From Malonomonas rubra DSM 5091 (GTDB lineage Bacteria; Desulfobacterota; Desulfuromonadia; Desulfuromonadales; Geopsychrobacteraceae), in assembly GCF_900142125.1 (NCBI RefSeq), contig NZ_FQZT01000008.1, positions 93,509 to 157,508 on the forward strand: DNA of 64,000 nt. The letters run 5' to 3'. The notes beneath the pieces were generated by a model. It was given only the letters and a program-made list of their open reading frames with translations, had not been told where the DNA came from and did no database searches. Of this stretch, positions 43,627 to 52,019 are shown in pieces (position 1 is the stretch's first letter; each line of letters starts with the position of its first letter). Both the position numbers and the translations under genes were made by a program.

Positions 43627-45297
43627 CTAATCCGCGTCGAAAACCATCTGCGTCGCATCACTGCCAGGCAGAACCATCGGGAACGAGTAGGTATCGGGAT
43701 GAATCGGCACCTCGACGACGACAGGGCCTGGAATATCCATCGCCTGCTGCAGAACCGACTGCAGATCTTCCTGCCTTTTGACATACAGGGCTTTCACGCC
43801 AAACCCCTCGGAGACCTTACAGAAGTCGACATGGTTGCCAAGGTCGGTCGAAGCATAGCGGCTGTCCAGCAGAAGGCGTTGAAATTGGCGCACCATGCCC
43901 AATTTTCCATTATTGAGGATGATACATTTCACCGGGATATTGTATTGCGCACAGGTTGCCAGTTCCTGGCAATTCATCTGGAAAGCACCGTCACCGTTGA
44001 TGGCGAAAACAGCCCGCTCGGGGCATCCCATCGCAGCCCCCATTGCCGCCGGCAGGGCATAACCCATGGTCCCGAGTCCGCCGCTGGTAATGTACTGACG
44101 CGGGCCGGCAAACGGCAGATAGTTGGCTGTCCACATCTGCGACAAACCGACATCGGATGCAACCACCGGCTGATCTCCAGCAATGGCATGGATCGCTTCC
44201 ATAACTTCGTGAGGAACAATGTGATCCCGTTCGGGGCGAGGCAGCGGCGCTTTTTCCTTGTAGGACGCGATATCTTCAAACCAGCTGCTACGATCTTTCG
44301 GCTCGATCAATTCGGTCAGAGGCTCCAGGGCTTCGGCGGCATCGCAAACGATCGGCAAGCCGCCCTGCACCACTTTACGGATACTGGTCGGATCGATATC
44401 AAAATGGATGATTTTTGCTTTGGGTGCAAAACTTTCCACGTTGCCGGTCACCCGGTCGTCAAAGCGAGCGCCGATGGCAATCAGGCAATCACACTCACTG
44501 ACCGCCATATTCGCATACCAGGCGCCGTACATACCGAGCATCCCGATCGACAGGGGGGAGTCCGGGTCCATGATACCGACCCCCATCAGGGTGTGGGTGA
44601 CTGGAAGGTTCCCCTTTTCGGCCAGCGCCCGCAACTTGTCGGTCGAATTCGACAGGGTGATGCCACCACCAGCGTAGATCAGCGGCCGCTTGGCCTTATT
44701 GATCATCGCGGCAGCTTTCTGGATCTGTTTCAGGTTTAAGGAAGGCTTTTCCTGGTAACCCCGTCGCTTGGCCGGTTCTGACTCCACCGGTTTGATCTTT
44801 GCTCCGATCACATCACTCGGCAGGTCGACCAGTACCGGCCCCGGGCGTCGCGTGCGGGCGATATAAAAGGCTTCGTGAATGATTTTTGCCAAATCATTGA
44901 TATCGGTGACAACATAGTTGTGCTTGGTGATCGGCCGGGTAATCCCGACCATATCGGCTTCCTGAAAAGCATCGTTGCCGATTGCAGCGGTCGGGACCTG
45001 GCAGGTCAGAGCAACCATCGGGACAGAATCCATGTAAGCAGTGGCTATCCCGGTGACCAGGTTGGTAGCGCCCGGTCCGGAGGTCGACAAGCAGACACCA
45101 ACCTGCCCGGTGGTCCGTGCATAACCGTCAGCCGCATGTGCAGCCCCCTGCTCATGGCGAACCAGGATATGCTTGATATCCGGATCGTCCATCAACTCAT
45201 CGTGAACCAGCAGGGAACGCCCACCCGGATAGCCGAAAATGGTACTTACCCCTTCTTTCTTCAGGCATTCAAGTAGAATCTGTGCTCCAGTCTTCAT
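43627..45297 (-). CDS. ilvB: Acetolactate synthase large subunit
   Basis: This 556-residue thiamine diphosphate enzyme condenses two pyruvates, or pyruvate and 2-oxobutyrate, in valine, leucine and isoleucine synthesis. Hallmarks are the catalytic glutamate in RHEQGAAHAADGYAR, SGPGATNLVTGI, the flavin-binding GARFDDRVTGN and the diphosphate site INGDGAFQMNCQELAT. The ATG at 45297 has GAGGAG upstream; an open frame to 45354 runs through the attenuator. No ilvN small subunit follows, unlike the usual ilvBN order. Expression is controlled by the leader at 45313-45548. Confidence 0.96.
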   Translation of the reverse strand: MKTGAQILLECLKKEGVSTIFGYPGGRSLLVHDELMDDPDIKHILVRHEQGAAHAADGYARTTGQVGVCLSTSGPGATNLVTGIATAYMDSVPMVALTCQVPTAAIGNDAFQEADMVGITRPITKHNYVVTDINDLAKIIHEAFYIARTRRPGPVLVDLPSDVIGAKIKPVESEPAKRRGYQEKPSLNLKQIQKAAAMINKAKRPLIYAGGGITLSNSTDKLRALAEKGNLPVTHTLMGVGIMDPDSPLSIGMLGMYGAWYANMAVSECDCLIAIGARFDDRVTGNVESFAPKAKIIHFDIDPTSIRKVVQGGLPIVCDAAEALEPLTELIEPKDRSSWFEDIASYKEKAPLPRPERDHIVPHEVMEAIHAIAGDQPVVASDVGLSQMWTANYLPFAGPRQYITSGGLGTMGYALPAAMGAAMGCPERAVFAINGDGAFQMNCQELATCAQYNIPVKCIILNNGKLGMVRQFQRLLLDSRYASTDLGNHVDFCKVSEGFGVKALYVKRQEDLQSVLQQAMDIPGPVVVEVPIHPDTYSFPMVLPGSDATQMVFDAD

Positions 45298-45312
45298 CTC
45301 AATCTCCTCAAA

Positions 45313-45353
45313 TAAAAAAACAGGCCGCGGTTGCTTGCCCCGCGGCCTGTTCA
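45313..45353 (-). terminator. ilvB attenuator
   Basis: On the minus strand CAGGCCGCGGGG and CCGCGGCCTG form a strong stem followed by seven T, ending 16 bases before the ilvB ATG. It lies downstream of the Leu/Val leader peptide, which is the classic layout of transcription attenuation. Confidence 0.92.
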
Positions 45354-45434
45354 ATCTATGTGAACAAAGAGCGCCAGGCTTGCTGACCCGCGCTCCCTTT
45401 CGATTCTCAACCGAACCAAGGTCACCGCGAGCCG

Positions 45435-45497
45435 TCAGTTGACGACCACCACTACGACGACCAGCAGCAGGTTTATGTTCAAAAAAGCTCGAAACAT
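45435..45497 (-). CDS. ilvB leader peptide (Leu/Val-rich)
   Basis: A 20-residue frame starts at ATG 45497 with GGAGTT upstream. After MFRAFLNIN come three leucine and seven valine codons in a row, then Asn and TGA. Three of the valine codons are GTA/GTG and four GTC. Ribosome stalling on these codons when charged Leu- or Val-tRNA is scarce should prevent the downstream terminator from forming. The peptide is too short for usual gene calling. The function is inferred from its codon content and position. Confidence 0.88.
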   Translation of the reverse strand: MFRAFLNINLLLVVVVVVVN

Positions 45498-45519
45498 TGT
45501 TTTAACTCCTTGGCCGCTG

Positions 45520-45548
45520 AATTTAACTGAGGCACTCATGAGTGTCAA
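45520..45548 (-). promoter_or_regulatory. ilvB promoter with palindromic spacer
   Basis: On the minus strand TTGACA (45543-45548), a 17-base spacer and TAAATT (45520-45525) place the start about 16 bases before the leader peptide. The spacer contains a perfect 12-bp palindrome, CACTCATGAGTG (45533-45544), that could bind a repressor. Confidence 0.75.
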
Positions 45549-45576
45549 CAGAAAAGATCGCCTTTTCAGTCAACAA

Positions 45577-45589
45577 TTGGTCTGACCAA
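45577..45589. promoter_or_regulatory. PdhR/LldR-like (GntR family) operator upstream of ilvB
   Basis: The dyad TTGGTCTGACCAA, flanked on the left by AA, closely matches the AATTGGTnnnACCAATT pattern bound by PdhR and LldR. It lies about 30 bases upstream of the -35 element, where an activator or looping repressor would sit. No GntR gene is in the window. Confidence 0.5.
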
Positions 45590-45596
45590 ACAAGAC

Positions 45597-46076
45597 TCAA
45601 ATCAACGCAGCCAATTGCGGGAAATCAGCGTAAACCTTCGCCGCAGTTTCCGGCAGATCTTTCAGCATGCAAAAGTCACTGAAATCGAAACCGGGTGCCA
45701 CGGTGCAACCTACCAGCGTATAATCGCCACAACTTTCTCCAGCCTGCCAATAGTTGGCTGGAACAAGGTGCTTAAAACAGCCGACCTCGGCATCAAGCTG
45801 ATGACTGCTGCAGGTCGACAAGTCAGGGCTGAGCTGATGCAATTTCAGCGGTGCCCCTTCGTACAGGTTCCAGAGTTCATCGTGGGCCACCCGGTGCCAG
45901 CGGCTGATTTGCCCTGCTGATAGCAGAAAATAGATATCGGTCATCGCGGCACGGAGTTCTTTAACGCTCTCGGACTGCACCTGCAGCCCGCTACGGTAGA
46001 CTTCACGATAGTAGCCGCCCTCTGGGTGAGGTTGCAGTCCAAGCTGATCGATCAGTTGTTGTGCGCGGAGATGCAT
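45597..46076 (-). CDS. DUF985 cupin-like protein
   Basis: This 159-residue protein is a small cupin of the DUF985 family: LGLQPHPEGGYYREVYRS at the N-terminus, then DIYFLLSAGQISRWHRV and GCTVAPGFDFSDF. The ATG at 46076 has CAGGAG upstream. The function of the family is unknown. It is divergent from the radical SAM gene, with only 35 bases between the two starts. Confidence 0.88.
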   Translation of the reverse strand: MHLRAQQLIDQLGLQPHPEGGYYREVYRSGLQVQSESVKELRAAMTDIYFLLSAGQISRWHRVAHDELWNLYEGAPLKLHQLSPDLSTCSSHQLDAEVGCFKHLVPANYWQAGESCGDYTLVGCTVAPGFDFSDFCMLKDLPETAAKVYADFPQLAALI

Positions 46077-46111
46077 GGTAAAACTCCTGGGAATTTTATT
46101 GGAGAATTCCT

Positions 46112-47137
46112 TTGACCATATCAGAACAACAGCTTGTCTGCACCCGTCCTTTCGAGTGGTTTGAAATCCACCCGGACGGCAGCGTCTTTCTCTGCTGCCC
46201 GGCCTGGCTGAAACGACCGATCGGTAACCTGCTGCGACAGAGCATCGATGATATCTGGAACGGACCGGTCGCACAGGAAATTCGTAAAAGCGTCAGTAAC
46301 GGCAGCTTCCACAACTGCAGCGCAAAACGCTGCCCGCATTTGCTCAACAGAACAGCCCCGGTCAAGTGCATTGATGAGGTCGCAGATGACGAGCTCAAAG
46401 TGGCTATCGCCGCTAAAAAAGGAAAAGTCTCATTTTTACCACGCCAACTCAACCTCTGCTTCGACCACAGCTGCAATCTTGCCTGCCCCAGCTGTCGCAA
46501 TAAAATTCAACAAGCCAGCGGACTCGAGTTGCAACGCGCGCAGCGCATCAGCCAGATTCTGCAGCAGAAGCTGATCCCTCACGCTCACCACATCACGTTG
46601 AGCGGATTCGGTGATCCTTTTGCCAGTCCAACCTATTACAATCTTTTGCGAACCTTTAATCAGCGTGATTTCCCCGAATTGCAGCAGGTACGATTGCACA
46701 CAAACGGCCAACTCCTGACAAAGCAAATGTGGCAGAGCCTGCCCGACCTGCCGCCCCTCGTCAGTGAGATTGAAATCTCTCTCGATGCCGCGACCGAGCA
46801 AAGCTATCGGCTTAACCGGCCGGGAGGGGATTTCCAACGGCTGCTGCAAAATCTCGACTTCCTGAAAACAACGGGTTGTCGATTGACCCTGAGTATGGTC
46901 GTACAACAGAACAACCGTCATGAAATCAGCCTTCTCGGCAACCTTGCGGAAAAGCTGGGAGCAACTCTCTATTTGAGCAAATTGGTCAACTGGGGAACGT
47001 TCAGCCGACAGGAATATCAGCGTCGTGCCGTTCATCTCAGCAACCACCCGGAGCACGCCGACTTTGTCATCCAGCTGCAGCAACTGGACAAATCAGCAAC
47101 CCGTTTCGGCAATCTTTCCCCTTTGCTGAAACCCTAA
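46112..47137 (+). CDS. Radical SAM protein with N-terminal SPASM-like region
   Basis: The 341-residue protein has cysteine-rich segments before the SAM domain (FEIHPDGSVFLCCPAW, then SFHNCSAKRCPHL, residues 15-75). The radical SAM cluster motif is CNLACPSC near residue 130. LSGFGDPFASPTYY and RLHTNGQLL follow as substrate and cofactor strands. SPASM auxiliary clusters usually come after the SAM domain; here they precede it. The substrate, perhaps a peptide, is unknown. The start is TTG 46112, with GGAG eight bases upstream. Confidence 0.8.
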   Translation: MTISEQQLVCTRPFEWFEIHPDGSVFLCCPAWLKRPIGNLLRQSIDDIWNGPVAQEIRKSVSNGSFHNCSAKRCPHLLNRTAPVKCIDEVADDELKVAIAAKKGKVSFLPRQLNLCFDHSCNLACPSCRNKIQQASGLELQRAQRISQILQQKLIPHAHHITLSGFGDPFASPTYYNLLRTFNQRDFPELQQVRLHTNGQLLTKQMWQSLPDLPPLVSEIEISLDAATEQSYRLNRPGGDFQRLLQNLDFLKTTGCRLTLSMVVQQNNRHEISLLGNLAEKLGATLYLSKLVNWGTFSRQEYQRRAVHLSNHPEHADFVIQLQQLDKSATRFGNLSPLLKP

Positions 47138-47144
47138 AAACTGT

Positions 47145-47153
47145 TGCTATAAT
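47145..47153 (+). promoter_or_regulatory. Extended -10 promoter of the hybrid kinase
   Basis: TGCTATAAT is a perfect extended -10 element 55 bases before the ATG. No matching -35 is seen, as is common for extended -10 promoters. Confidence 0.5.
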
Positions 47154-47207
47154 TACATTAATATTTTCCGGAACCATTCAGAGGGATGAAACCGAGGCCA
47201 GGTATGT

Positions 47208-49508
47208 ATGAATATCGATAAAACACGAGAAGAGTTGCGAGCCAGCCGGGAGCAACTGGAATTTGCCCTGCGTGGAGCCAACAGCGGTATCTGGGACTGG
47301 TTCCCGCAGGAAAATAAAATTTATTTTGATGACAATTACTACAAAATCTCCGGCTATACCCCGCATGAATTTCCCTGTGCCTATGAAGAATGGCAAAACC
47401 GAGTTCATCCGGAGGATATTGATCAGGTTCTCGAAGCGATTTCACAAACCATAGACGGTAAAAACGAAGGATTCACAACCAAGTTTCGGTTTAAGAAAAA
47501 AAATGGTGACTGGATGTGGATTCTCGGCCAGGGCAAAGTCATTACTTACGATGCTGACGGCGCGCCGGTCCGCATCGCAGGAATGCACACCGATATTGAC
47601 GAAAGTAAAAAGGGCGAGCTCGCTCTTAAAAACAGTGAAGCACGCTTAGCCAGTATTTTGCGGGTCGCTCCGACCGGAATCGGCGTCACTTTAGACCGTG
47701 TTATCCACAGGCCTAATCGCAGGTTTTGCGAGATGACAGGATACAACGCGGAAGAGCTGGAAGGGCTGCCGGCTCGCAAACTCTACCTGACAGAAGAAGT
47801 GTTTGAGTGGGTCGGTCGAGAAAAGTATCGTCAGATTAGTCACCATGGAACCGGCACCGTCGAAACCCAGATGGTGCGAAAAGACGGAAGCTTGTTCGAC
47901 GTGCTGCTCAGTTCTACGCCGATAAACCCTGACAATCTGGGCGAAGGCATAACGTTTACAGCTCTCGACATCACCGACCGAAAACAGGCTGAAAGAAACC
48001 TGCGGGAGAGCGAAGAACATTTACGCACCATTCTTAACTCAATCGGCGACGCCGTTATCGCCACCGATTTCCAGCAGAAGATCATCAACCTCAACCGGGT
48101 GGCGGAAAAATTAACCGGCTGGTCAGAGAATGAAGCGCTGGAGCAAAATCTCAAAGATGTTTTCCAACTCGCTGATCCGGAAGACGGCAAACCGATAAAG
48201 AATTTTGTCCATCACCTTCAGACCTCGGACGCACATACGGCCAAACTGCGCCATGCGCAGTTGAAAATGAAAAACGGCGGCGAACACCAGGTCGCCTGCT
48301 CTGCTTCACCGATCAAAGATACCGAAGGGAGCGTAAAAGGGACTGTCCTGGTTTTCCGCGACATCGGCGAAGAACTGCGCCTTCACAGCGATTTACAAAG
48401 AATACAAACCCTGGAGAGTATCGGCATCCTTGCCGGGGGGATTGCCCACGATTTCAACAATATTCTCATGGGGTTATTCGGCAACATCACCATGGCCAAG
48501 CGCAAGCTGGACACGGAGCATCCTGCATTCAAGAATCTGGAAAAAGCTGAAAACAGTGCGGAACGGGCTAAAAACCTGACCGGAAAGCTTCTCACCTTTG
48601 CCAAAGGCGGTGAGCCGATTCGTGATCATGTCAGCCTGACAGAGCTGATGAAAGATGTCGTGCTCTTCGACCTGACCGGCAGTAACGTTAAAGCGATCTT
48701 TGACATACCTTCAGATCTCTGGACCGCTGACGTGGACAAAGGCCAGATCCAGCAGGTTTTTTCCAACCTGACCACCAACGCCAACCAGGCGATGCCGGAC
48801 GGCGGAAAGCTCTTCATCAACCTGCAGAACTACGACAACACTGACGGTAAAATTAAAAACCTGTCTCCCGGAAAATATCTGAAAGTATCAGTTAGAGACA
48901 CGGGAACAGGTATAAACAAACAAGACCTCGGAAAAATTTTCGATCCATATTTCAGCACAAAACAAACCGGCAGCGGTTTGGGTCTGGCAACGGTTTACTC
49001 GATTATCCATCGCCACAAAGGTCAAATAGAGGTCGATTCGAGCCCTGGCCAAGGCACCACTTTCACCCTATTGATTCCTGCGAGCGACAAAACTCCGGTA
49101 GAAGGAGATAACAAGCCAAAAGCAACCCGCCGAAACAGCGTTGACAGTGCTCGTATTCTGGTGATGGATGACGAATTGGTTATCCTTGATCTGGTTTCCG
49201 AGATGCTGGAAAGCTTGGGCCACAAAGTAGAAACAGCAACCGATTGTGAAAAAACTTTACGCAGATACCGGCAGAATGAGTTTGACCTGCTGATCCTCGA
49301 TCTGACCATTCCTGGTGGGCCTGGTGGATTAGAGACGCTGAAAGAAATCCATGCTATCAATTCGCAGGCCAAAGCATTGGTCGCCAGCGGATACGCCGAA
49401 GACCCGGTAATGTCCCGCTACGAAGAGTACGGTTTCAAAGGGGTGGTCTGCAAACCCTACAGCATTGAAGAACTGCAGCATGCGATCGAAACAGCGCTGA
49501 CTGGCTAG
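47208..49508 (+). CDS. Triple-PAS hybrid histidine kinase with C-terminal receiver
   Basis: The 766-residue cytoplasmic kinase has three PAS domains (about residues 15-130, 140-260 and 265-385; the first is PAS_3-like). A HisKA-type helix with the phospho-acceptor His414 in GGIAHDFNNI and an HATPase domain with VRDTGTGI, GSGLGLATV and GTTFTL follow. A receiver at about 645-765 has phospho-acceptor Asp698 in LLILDLTIPGG. The histidine motif is of the HDFNN class, often without phosphotransfer to a separate regulator. No cognate regulator is adjacent. Confidence 0.92.
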   Translation: MNIDKTREELRASREQLEFALRGANSGIWDWFPQENKIYFDDNYYKISGYTPHEFPCAYEEWQNRVHPEDIDQVLEAISQTIDGKNEGFTTKFRFKKKNGDWMWILGQGKVITYDADGAPVRIAGMHTDIDESKKGELALKNSEARLASILRVAPTGIGVTLDRVIHRPNRRFCEMTGYNAEELEGLPARKLYLTEEVFEWVGREKYRQISHHGTGTVETQMVRKDGSLFDVLLSSTPINPDNLGEGITFTALDITDRKQAERNLRESEEHLRTILNSIGDAVIATDFQQKIINLNRVAEKLTGWSENEALEQNLKDVFQLADPEDGKPIKNFVHHLQTSDAHTAKLRHAQLKMKNGGEHQVACSASPIKDTEGSVKGTVLVFRDIGEELRLHSDLQRIQTLESIGILAGGIAHDFNNILMGLFGNITMAKRKLDTEHPAFKNLEKAENSAERAKNLTGKLLTFAKGGEPIRDHVSLTELMKDVVLFDLTGSNVKAIFDIPSDLWTADVDKGQIQQVFSNLTTNANQAMPDGGKLFINLQNYDNTDGKIKNLSPGKYLKVSVRDTGTGINKQDLGKIFDPYFSTKQTGSGLGLATVYSIIHRHKGQIEVDSSPGQGTTFTLLIPASDKTPVEGDNKPKATRRNSVDSARILVMDDELVILDLVSEMLESLGHKVETATDCEKTLRRYRQNEFDLLILDLTIPGGPGGLETLKEIHAINSQAKALVASGYAEDPVMSRYEEYGFKGVVCKPYSIEELQHAIETALTG

Positions 49509-49517
49509 CAAGCTAAA

Positions 49518-50513
49518 TTACAGACGATTCGCCAGTGGCACCAACCTCTGGTAATCAGAATATTGCAAGCTCGTCTCCCAGTGCCCACTCATCATCCCGA
49601 TCAATACGCCACCCGAAAAGAGGAAGAGTACCAGCAAGGCAAAGCTCCAGCCTGGCAATGGACGTTTCCAGAAGGCGATATTCAATGTCTCTTTTTCCGG
49701 GCAATGAGTGACACAGGTGAGACACCCGGTGCACTCTACAGAGCAAACGTATTTTTTATTTTGCACATCGATCTGCGCCGGGCAAGCCCGACTGCAGGCG
49801 CCACAATTGGTACAGCTCTGTTGATTCCGAACTATCCGCAGCGGGCTGAAAAAGCTGAAAAGGCCATGCAGCGCACCATAAGGGCAAAGATAACGACACC
49901 AGAAATTCTGATAAAAGACCGACAACACGGTCAATACGGCAATCACTGCCAGGCTTGTTGGTGACATACGGGTGAAGAAGTGTAGCATTTTGATGTCTGC
50001 CATTGACCAGTAAGGAGCTTGCAGAAAGCCTTTCAGCGCCATGCTCGGCATATCGAGCAGCACCAGTTTGATGAAAAAAAACAATAGCCCGTATTTCGCC
50101 ACGCGGAATAGCAAATCAAGCCAGCGCCAGATGCGGAAGTTTTTACCAAAAACTTTTCGCCCCAGCTTCCACAATCCCTCAGACAAGGTTCCGACCGGAC
50201 AGAGCCAGGAACAAAATGATTTTCGTGCAAACAGTGCCATAGCGAGAAAGGTGAGAAACAGCACCAGCGCGGCCGGATGGACATGATCGAAATAACCACT
50301 GGTGAGCCAGGCTTTCAAACTGACGAGGGCTCCGATCGGCAGAAAACCTTCAACCCCGGGCGGACGCGGATAATAAGCGGTCTGGCCAAGCAGTTCAAAA
50401 TGACGCACGAAGAGCGCAAACTGCACACCAAGAAAGAGACACCAACCAAGAAAAGCCCACTGAACGAGCAAGCGCCAGCGGACCACATTGTTCCAACCAG
50501 TCAAAAATTTCAT
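49518..50513 (-). CDS. NapH/NosR-like membrane ferredoxin
   Basis: This 331-residue protein has four to five membrane helices, CSWLCPVGTL (a cysteine motif on a membrane loop) and two [4Fe-4S] motifs near the C-terminus: CTNCGACSRACP (about residue 240) and CTGCLTCVTHCP (about 265). The type is that of NapH, NosR and CcoG electron carriers at the quinone side. It is the last gene of the slyX/rhodanese/MauE/KamA operon; a ten-base gap follows kamA. The ATG at 50513 is preferred over TTG 50531. Confidence 0.85.
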   Translation of the reverse strand: MKFLTGWNNVVRWRLLVQWAFLGWCLFLGVQFALFVRHFELLGQTAYYPRPPGVEGFLPIGALVSLKAWLTSGYFDHVHPAALVLFLTFLAMALFARKSFCSWLCPVGTLSEGLWKLGRKVFGKNFRIWRWLDLLFRVAKYGLLFFFIKLVLLDMPSMALKGFLQAPYWSMADIKMLHFFTRMSPTSLAVIAVLTVLSVFYQNFWCRYLCPYGALHGLFSFFSPLRIVRNQQSCTNCGACSRACPAQIDVQNKKYVCSVECTGCLTCVTHCPEKETLNIAFWKRPLPGWSFALLVLFLFSGGVLIGMMSGHWETSLQYSDYQRLVPLANRL

Positions 50514-50523
50514 GATTCTGTTA

Positions 50524-51570
50524 TCAATCAACCTTATCTGAATATTCTACCAACTCGCCGCTGGCTGCCCGTATCAGCAGGCGATCACCTTCACGAACAA
50601 CGTCGTCCGGTACCAACGGCACCTTCCCTTTCCCTCCAGGGAGATCTATAACATAATAAGGGTTTGCCAAGCCCGACACTGGGCCACGCAGATTTTTTAT
50701 GATATTGAGGCCAGTATTAATGGAAGTCCTAAAATGTTCACCGCCCCGCACCAGATCCATCTGGTGCAAGTAATACGGACGTACCCGCATTTTCAGCAAG
50801 CCACGAAAAAGATCAGCGATAATCTGCGGGCGATCATTCACCCCACGCAACAGGACCGTCTGGTTACCGAGGACAATTCCGGCATCGGCCAGCCTGGAAC
50901 AGGCCGCAGCAGATTCAACAGTCAACTCACGTGGGTGGTTGAAGTGTGTATTCAGATAGATCGGCGCAAAACGCTGCAATATTTGACAGAGCTTACCGGT
51001 AATCCGCTCCGGCAAAGTTACCGGTACCCGGCTGCCTATGCGAATCATCTCAACATGAGGGATCGCATGTACTCTTGCCAACAGGTCAGCCAGCACAGGA
51101 TCTGGTAACAAAAGGGGATCTCCTCCGGAAAAAATGACATCGCGAATTTCCGGTGTTGCCGCAATATAGTCGATGCCGTCGCGCAACTCCTTGAAACTGA
51201 GTGACAACTCGCGGCAGCCGACTTTACGTTTGCGGGTACAAAAGCGACAGTAGGTGGCACAACTGCTGGAGACAAGAAAAATGACCCGATCCGGATAGCG
51301 ATGAATCACTGCCGGGACAGGAGACAGATCCTCCTCCCCGAGGGGATCGACCAGACCGGCATCATCCAACTCACGCAGATCAGGGACAGACTGCAGCCAG
51401 ATAGGATCCCCCGGCTGTTCAATTAGGCGTAGATAGTGAGGAGAAATGCGCATTGGATAGCGCTCTGCAACCTGCCGCAACGGGGCCGGATCGAGACGAA
51501 AATATTCCGCTAACTGCTCCGGTGTGCTGATGCTGTCTTTCAGACTTTGCTGCCAGTTTTCCGTCGCCAT
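50524..51570 (-). CDS. KamA-family radical SAM aminomutase (EpmB-like)
   Basis: The 348-residue protein resembles lysine 2,3-aminomutases and EpmB. The SAM cluster motif is CATYCRFC in LVSSSCATYCRFCTRKRKVG. The substrate and cofactor segments are IFSGGDPLLLPD and HFNHPREL, and the PLP-lysine region is LPGGKGKVPL. At 348 residues it is closer to EpmB (YjeK) than to catabolic KamA. It may act in beta-lysyl modification of EF-P or another amino-acid rearrangement. Its ATG overlaps the stop of the MauE-like gene (TGATG). Confidence 0.85.
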   Translation of the reverse strand: MATENWQQSLKDSISTPEQLAEYFRLDPAPLRQVAERYPMRISPHYLRLIEQPGDPIWLQSVPDLRELDDAGLVDPLGEEDLSPVPAVIHRYPDRVIFLVSSSCATYCRFCTRKRKVGCRELSLSFKELRDGIDYIAATPEIRDVIFSGGDPLLLPDPVLADLLARVHAIPHVEMIRIGSRVPVTLPERITGKLCQILQRFAPIYLNTHFNHPRELTVESAAACSRLADAGIVLGNQTVLLRGVNDRPQIIADLFRGLLKMRVRPYYLHQMDLVRGGEHFRTSINTGLNIIKNLRGPVSGLANPYYVIDLPGGKGKVPLVPDDVVREGDRLLIRAASGELVEYSDKVD

Positions 51571-52019
51571 CAATCCTCGCGATCTTCCGGCAACGACTGG
51601 CGGTAACGCAGCATCCAGGTGGAAATCATCAACAGCATCAGCCCGGCATCGCGCCAGAGTGCGTGCAGCGGCTTGGTCTTGCTCTCCGCATCGGGGTTAA
51701 AGCAGCCACAATCAATATCAAGCCCGCGAGCAATAGTGTAACTGAGCAAAAGCATAAAAATCAGATTCAACCCGAACAAAACCAGCACTGCCGGCCGCAC
51801 CCGCTGATTCAGCAGCAGCATGGCACCACATAAAAACTCGATGTAAGGCAGTGTGGCGGCAACAACGAAATTCCATGCGTAGGGTAAAATCTGGTAGTTG
51901 GCCACCTGGCCGGCAAAAGCGACCGGGTCAGCCCCCTTGATGTAACCCGCATAAATAAATGTACCTGCCAGCACCAGGCGACTGACATGATAGATAACCG
52001 CTGAAAGCTTTTCCTTCAT
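51570..52019 (-). CDS. MauE/DoxX-type membrane protein
   Basis: This 149-residue protein has four membrane helices and a DCGCFNP motif after the third, near residue 112, typical of MauE/DoxX redox-associated proteins. In methylamine dehydrogenase MauE helps disulfide formation; here the pair of cysteines in CGC may accept sulfur or electrons from the rhodanese encoded just upstream. The ATG overlaps the rhodanese stop in an ATGA arrangement, with GGAGAAGGG upstream. Confidence 0.85.
   Translation of the reverse strand: MKEKLSAVIYHVSRLVLAGTFIYAGYIKGADPVAFAGQVANYQILPYAWNFVVAATLPYIEFLCGAMLLLNQRVRPAVLVLFGLNLIFMLLLSYTIARGLDIDCGCFNPDAESKTKPLHALWRDAGLMLLMISTWMLRYRQSLPEDRED

Noticed and set aside
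43699..44739. 346-codon open frame on the plus strand
   Set aside because: It is antisense to ilvB, which is unambiguous.
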